From positions 1 to 8,992 of the forward strand of contig VAYD01000030.1 in the NCBI GenBank assembly GCA_005883905.1: a stretch of DNA of 8,992 nt. The letters run 5' to 3'. The DNA comes from Actinomycetota bacterium. GTDB taxonomy: Bacteria > Actinomycetota > Thermoleophilia > Solirubrobacterales > Solirubrobacteraceae. Shown piece by piece: positions 6,088 to 8,992 of the stretch. Made by a program: the position numbers and the translations under genes. A model generated the notes under the pieces. It was not told the origin of the DNA and made no database searches. It saw only the letters and a program-made list of their open reading frames with translations. How positions within the stretch are numbered: the first letter of the stretch is position 1; every line of letters begins with the position of its first letter.

Positions 6088-7047
6088 ATGCGAGTCCTCG
6101 TTGTCGGAGCAAGCGGCGCGATCGGCACCCCGCTCGTCGCGCAACTCATCGAAGGCGGTCACGAGGTGATCGGCACGTACCGGTCGCCGGGCCACGACGC
6201 GAGGCTGCGCGCGCTCGGAGCCCAGGTGCGGCAGCTCGACCTGCTCGACGCCCGCGCGGTGCGCGAGGCGGTGCAGGAGATCGCGCCCGACGGCATCGTC
6301 CACCAGGCGACCGCGCTCACCGGCGCGAAGTTCACGCGCAACCTGGACCGCAGCTTTGTGACGACCAACCGGCTGCGGACCGAGGGCACGGACCGGCTGC
6401 TCGCCGCGGCCGGCGAGGCGGGCGTCGAGCGGTTCGTCGCGCAGAGCTTCGCGAGCATGCGGTACGCGCGCGAGGGCGCGATGGTCAAGACCGAGAACGA
6501 CCCGCTCGATCCGCGGCCGGTCGCGGGGACCCACGCGTCGAACGCGGCGATGCGCCACCTCGAGGAGGCCGTGCCCGCCGCGGGCGGGATCGTGCTGCGC
6601 TACGGCACGTTCTACGGCGCCGCGAACGACGGCTTGATCGAGCCGGTGCGCAAGCGGCAGTTCCCGATCGTCGGCGACGGCGCCGGGGTGATCTCGTGGA
6701 TCCACCTCGACGATGCCGCCGCCGCGACGGTGATCGCACTCGAGCGCGCCGAGCCCGGCATCTACAACATCGTCGACGACGAGCCGGCGCCGGTGCGCGA
6801 ATGGCTGCCGGTGCTCGCCCAGGCGCTCGGTGCCAAGCCGCCGCGCCACGTCCCGCGCGTGGTCGGGTGGCTGTTCGGCGGCCCGGCCGGGGTCATGATG
6901 GGAACGGAGTCGCGCGGCGCCTCCAACGCGAAGGCCAAGCGCGAGCTCGGCTGGACGCCGAGCCATCCGACGTGGCGGACCGGGTTCGCCGAGGCGTATT
7001 CGGCGCTGGCCGCCGAGCCGGCCCCCGCGCGCGTACCCGCGACCTGA
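6088..7047 (+). CDS. NAD(P)-dependent epimerase/dehydratase (extended SDR-like)
   Basis: The 319-residue protein opens with a Rossmann fold: GASGAIG with glycines 7, 10 and 13, then GTYRSPG, where Arg32 suggests NADP preference, then QLDLLD with Asp51, and TNRLRTEGT with Asn94. FVAQSFASMRYAREG (about 116-130) follows, and the C-terminal half contains VISWIHLDDAAAATVIALE and YNIVDDEP, typical of epimerase-type SDRs. The canonical Tyr-xxx-Lys pair, expected around residues 148-160, is not visible; that stretch reads THASNAAMRHLEE. It may work without the usual proton relay or only bind nucleotide. AAGGAG lies seven bases before the ATG, an excellent ribosome site. It follows the DUF2867-like gene by 57 bp and converges on the response-regulator gene. 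Confidence 0.85.
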   Translation: MRVLVVGASGAIGTPLVAQLIEGGHEVIGTYRSPGHDARLRALGAQVRQLDLLDARAVREAVQEIAPDGIVHQATALTGAKFTRNLDRSFVTTNRLRTEGTDRLLAAAGEAGVERFVAQSFASMRYAREGAMVKTENDPLDPRPVAGTHASNAAMRHLEEAVPAAGGIVLRYGTFYGAANDGLIEPVRKRQFPIVGDGAGVISWIHLDDAAAATVIALERAEPGIYNIVDDEPAPVREWLPVLAQALGAKPPRHVPRVVGWLFGGPAGVMMGTESRGASNAKAKRELGWTPSHPTWRTGFAEAYSALAAEPAPARVPAT

Positions 7048-7073
7048 CGGCCGGCGGACACGGGCCCGGGAAG

Positions 7074-7712
7074 TCAGTGCCGGAAGTGGGGTCCGATCCC
7101 GATGTCGCGCCGCGGCTTGGGGTGGATGATCTGCTCGCGGAAGGCAACCATGACGGCCTCGCTGCTGCTGCGCACGCCGACCTTGCGCAGGATGTGCTCC
7201 ACGTGCGTCGCGACCGTCTTGGGGCTGATGATCAGGCGGCGCGCTATCTCGCGTTGGCGAAGGCCCTCGCTCATCAAGTCCAGGATCTCGCGCTCCCGCA
7301 CCGTCAAGCTCCAGCGAGCACGCGGGTCGCGCACGCGGGAACGGTCGATGAGGTTGGCCACGCGGACGAGCAGCTCGCCTGGCTCGTAGGGACTGACGAT
7401 GTAGTCGTCCGCACCTAGGAGCAGACCCGCAATCCGGTCGTAGGACTCCGTCCGGACGCGCGACACAAAGATGATCGGCGCCTCGAATGCGGGCTCGGCC
7501 TTCAGTGCTCGGCAGATCTCATAGCCGCACAGCCCCGCCAGTGGGATCTCGAGCAGCACCGCGGCTGGATTCGAGGCTTGGGCGAGCCCAAGTGCCTCGT
7601 CCCCGCGGTCCGTGTCGGCGACCTCGTACCCGGCGCTGTGGAGCGCCGCTGCCAGGCTGCCGCGCGATTCGTCGTCCCCATCGGCGACGACGACCGTTTC
7701 GCCGAGCTCCAT
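7074..7712 (-). CDS. NarL/LuxR-type response regulator with degenerate receiver domain
   Basis: The 212-residue protein starts at the ATG at 7712, chosen because GGAGG lies eight bases upstream; the frame also has a GTG at 7727 that would add five residues. The receiver domain (about 1-120) has an acidic cluster DGDDES, the segment AVLLEIPLAGLCGYEICRAL, a conserved Ser in IIFVSRVRTES, and LGADDYIVSPYEPGEL. At the phospho-acceptor position Glu55 replaces Asp, and Ser107 replaces the conserved Lys. The DNA-binding LuxR helix-turn-helix (about 136-193) is intact: LTVREREILDLMSEGLRQREI and SPKTVATHVEHILRKVGV. The receiver probably does not take phosphate in the normal way; Glu may mimic the active state. 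No histidine kinase is nearby. Divergent from it is the Thr-rich repeat protein gene, a likely target. Confidence 0.88.
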   Translation of the reverse strand: MELGETVVVADGDDESRGSLAAALHSAGYEVADTDRGDEALGLAQASNPAAVLLEIPLAGLCGYEICRALKAEPAFEAPIIFVSRVRTESYDRIAGLLLGADDYIVSPYEPGELLVRVANLIDRSRVRDPRARWSLTVREREILDLMSEGLRQREIARRLIISPKTVATHVEHILRKVGVRSSSEAVMVAFREQIIHPKPRRDIGIGPHFRH

Positions 7713-7863
7713 GTTGGATGCCTCCACCTATGAGGCTTCCCGTTTTCTACCTAGGTGACACCGGAATAAGACGGGACGACCTACCGATTTTGCGCCGGCA
7801 ACGAGCGCGGGTAGCGACACGTTCAGGTGGGGAAAGCTCGTATTTCCGCGGGAGGGACCAGCC
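7713..7863. promoter_or_regulatory. Divergent spacer between response regulator and Thr-rich repeat gene
   Basis: This 151-bp region has lower GC than its flanks. On the leftward transcript, GCCTC (7724-7720 side paired with 7736-7732) forms a 5-bp stem with a 7-base loop that includes part of the GGAGG ribosome site. A perfect 8-bp palindrome ACCTAGGT lies at 7749-7756, and ACCTA recurs at 7726, 7749 and 7779. GGGAGGG at 7850-7856 is a strong ribosome site for the rightward gene. No convincing -35/-10 pair was identified. Confidence 0.45.
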
Positions 7864-8992
7864 ATGATTGATGTCTCAGGCAGTGCGGCAACCGGCACGT
7901 TGACGAGTACGACGCCCGCCGACACCACGGCCATAGCGACGGCTCCGGCCACGAACACCACGGACACCACGCCCGCCGCAGTCGCTCAGACCACCACGAC
8001 TGCTGCGGACACGACCACCCAGGCCACGCCGCAGGTGGCCGACTCGGCGACCAGCGCTTCCGCCACCGCCACGCCTCCCGCGCCCGATACGACTTCTTCG
8101 ACCACGTCGCCGAGTGATCCGACGTCGACCGCTCCGTCCTCGGGGTCCACCTCCACAGCGTCGACCGCGGACCAGACGTCGACAGCCCCCACGACAAGCA
8201 CCGACACGGCCGTCAGCGCGAGCACGTCAGGCGGATCGACGTCTGGCGGCTCCACCACGAGCGGAGCCACAGATGCCGCGACGACAGCGGCGTCGACCGG
8301 GACGACCTCGGGCGGATCGACGGACACCGCGACCGCCGCCCCCTCACCCGACACGACCTCGGTCACTGACACGGCCACGTCAGCCGGATCGACCTCAAGC
8401 GGAACGACCGACGCGGCGACCGCACCATCGACCGGAACGACCTCGGTCACGGACACGGTCCCCGGCATCGCCCCGTCGTCCGGCAGCACGACCACAGACG
8501 CCGTGAGCACACTCGGCCAGCGCGACCCAGCCCATCTCGACGACCGACGCGGCGCCGAGTTCCGGCGGTGGCCTTGTCGACACGGTCACGTCGGCGGGCG
8601 ATGCCGTCACGACCGCGACCGGCGACGCGGTCACGGCTGCAGGCGATGCCGTCACGACCGCGACCGGCGACGCGGTCACGGCTGCCGGCGACGCGGTCAC
8701 GGCTGCCGGCGATGCCGTCACGACGACCGGCGACGCGCTGGCGACGACAGCCGGCGACGCGGTGACGACGACCGGTGATGCCCTGGCGACCGCCGCCGGC
8801 GACGCCGTGACCACGGCGGGCGATGCGTTGGCGGCGACCGCCGGCGATGCGGTGACGGGTGCGGGCGATGCGTTGGCGGCGACCGCCGGCGATGCGGTGA
8901 CGGGTGCGGGCGATGCGTTGGCGACGACGGCCGCCGATGCGGTGACGGGTGCGGCCGATGCGCTGACGACGACGGGCGATGCGTTGGCGGCG
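7864..8992 (+). CDS. Thr/Ser/Ala/Asp-rich low-complexity protein with C-terminal GDAVT/GDALA repeats; apparent frameshift, runs off right edge
   Basis: ATG at 7864 follows GGGAGGG by seven bases. The first ~217 residues are almost only Thr, Ser, Ala, Asp, Gly and Pro with some Val, and contain no Lys, Arg, His, Cys, Phe, Tyr or Trp. In a genome this GC-rich, random frames are Arg-rich, so the frame is clearly under selection. Around 8515 it turns into QRDPAHLDDRRG, while the next frame continues the same composition as ASATQPISTTDAAPSSGGGLVD and then a regular repeat array. Removing one G from the GG at 8515-8516 joins the two into one frame of at least 376 codons. No signal peptide, membrane segment or anchor is visible, but the C-terminus lies outside the window. 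No family was recognised; an acidic surface, matrix or disordered stress protein are possibilities only. Confidence 0.7.
8353..8458 (+). repeat. Imperfect 84-nt direct repeat within the Thr/Ser-rich region
   Basis: A 22-base segment at 8353-8374 recurs at 8437-8458 with a single mismatch, 84 bases (28 codons) apart and in the same frame, encoding TTSVTDT in both places. It suggests that the N-terminal low-complexity part also grew by duplication. Confidence 0.6.
8597..8992 (+). repeat. Tandem array of 18 GDA(V/L)-type 7-8-residue units (45-nt super-repeat)
   Basis: In frame with GGC at 8597 there are 132 codons making 18 units such as GDAVTTAT, GDAVTAA, GDALATTA and GDAVTGA, mostly alternating 8 and 7 residues to give a 15-residue, 45-nt super-repeat. 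Sixteen units begin GDA and two begin ADA. Copies 8597-8641 and 8642-8686 differ at one base; copies 8819-8863 and 8864-8908 are identical. The array continues past the window edge. Confidence 0.9.

Noticed and set aside
6022..6966. Leftward 314-codon open frame opposite the SDR gene
   Set aside because: No domain, Arg/His/Asp-rich composition, and the other strand has a perfect Rossmann motif with a strong ribosome site.
7044..7077. CTGAC ... GTCAG inverted repeat between the convergent SDR and response-regulator genes as a terminator
   Set aside because: The arms are essentially the two TGA stop codons facing each other, only 5 bp with a 24-base gap and no T-run. It is not convincing as a hairpin terminator.
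7986..8510. Leftward Val-rich 174-codon open frame opposite the Thr/Ser-rich region
   Set aside because: It is the antisense of GAC/ACC-rich codons, has no start signals, and is a shadow of the rightward gene.
8505..8530. Programmed ribosomal frameshift to produce the repeat domain
   Set aside because: No slippery sequence or obvious downstream stimulatory structure was seen. A single-base error or mutation is simpler.
8395..8814. Leftward open frame with repeating VTASPAAV units opposite the repeat array
   Set aside because: A repeat with a period divisible by three keeps other frames open automatically. The composition of the rightward frame and its ribosome site make the rightward gene the real one.

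Overview
This is a very GC-rich window with tightly packed genes, GTG and TTG starts as well as ATG, several apparently leaderless starts and short intergenic gaps. That style and the gene families fit a high-GC actinobacterium. A soil lineage such as Solirubrobacterales/Thermoleophilia is my guess from the style of the proteins and was not tested. No rRNA, tRNA, CRISPR array, insertion sequence or phage gene was recognised.

Left part (1-3173). A fragment of a leftward gene, possibly an HxlR-type regulator, runs off the left edge. It faces an alpha/beta-hydrolase gene (142-976) that is broken: the reading frame changes near 449 and the nucleophile-elbow segment is absent. Converging on it is a leftward two-gene operon (2164 to 957) made of a half-length GNAT-like protein and, coupled through a GTGA overlap, a YedA-like DMT/EamA exporter. 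A LysR regulator (2235-3173) diverges from this operon across a 70-bp spacer with a dyad and is its likely controller.

Middle part (3213-7047). A small two-helix membrane protein is followed by a SnoaL/NTF2-like protein, with a strong hairpin sitting exactly on their junction. Leftward, a TetR regulator is followed after 20 bp by an L-asparaginase-like gene. The TetR gene diverges from a DUF2867-like gene across only 23 bp, and a near-perfect 24-bp palindrome fills that gap and overlaps the DUF2867-like start codon. An extended-SDR (epimerase-like) gene follows the DUF2867-like gene. The two families occur fused in some bacteria, so the TetR may control a small redox module.

Right part (7074-8992). 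A leftward NarL/LuxR-type response regulator has a degenerate receiver: Glu replaces the phospho-accepting Asp and Ser replaces the conserved Lys. Divergent from it is the most unusual feature, a Thr/Ser/Ala/Asp-rich protein with no basic, aromatic or Cys residue. After one apparent single-base frameshift near 8515 it continues as an array of 18 GDAVT/GDALA units of 7-8 residues (15-residue, 45-nt super-repeat) that runs off the right edge. This regulator plus repeat-protein pair is the best candidate here for something undescribed.
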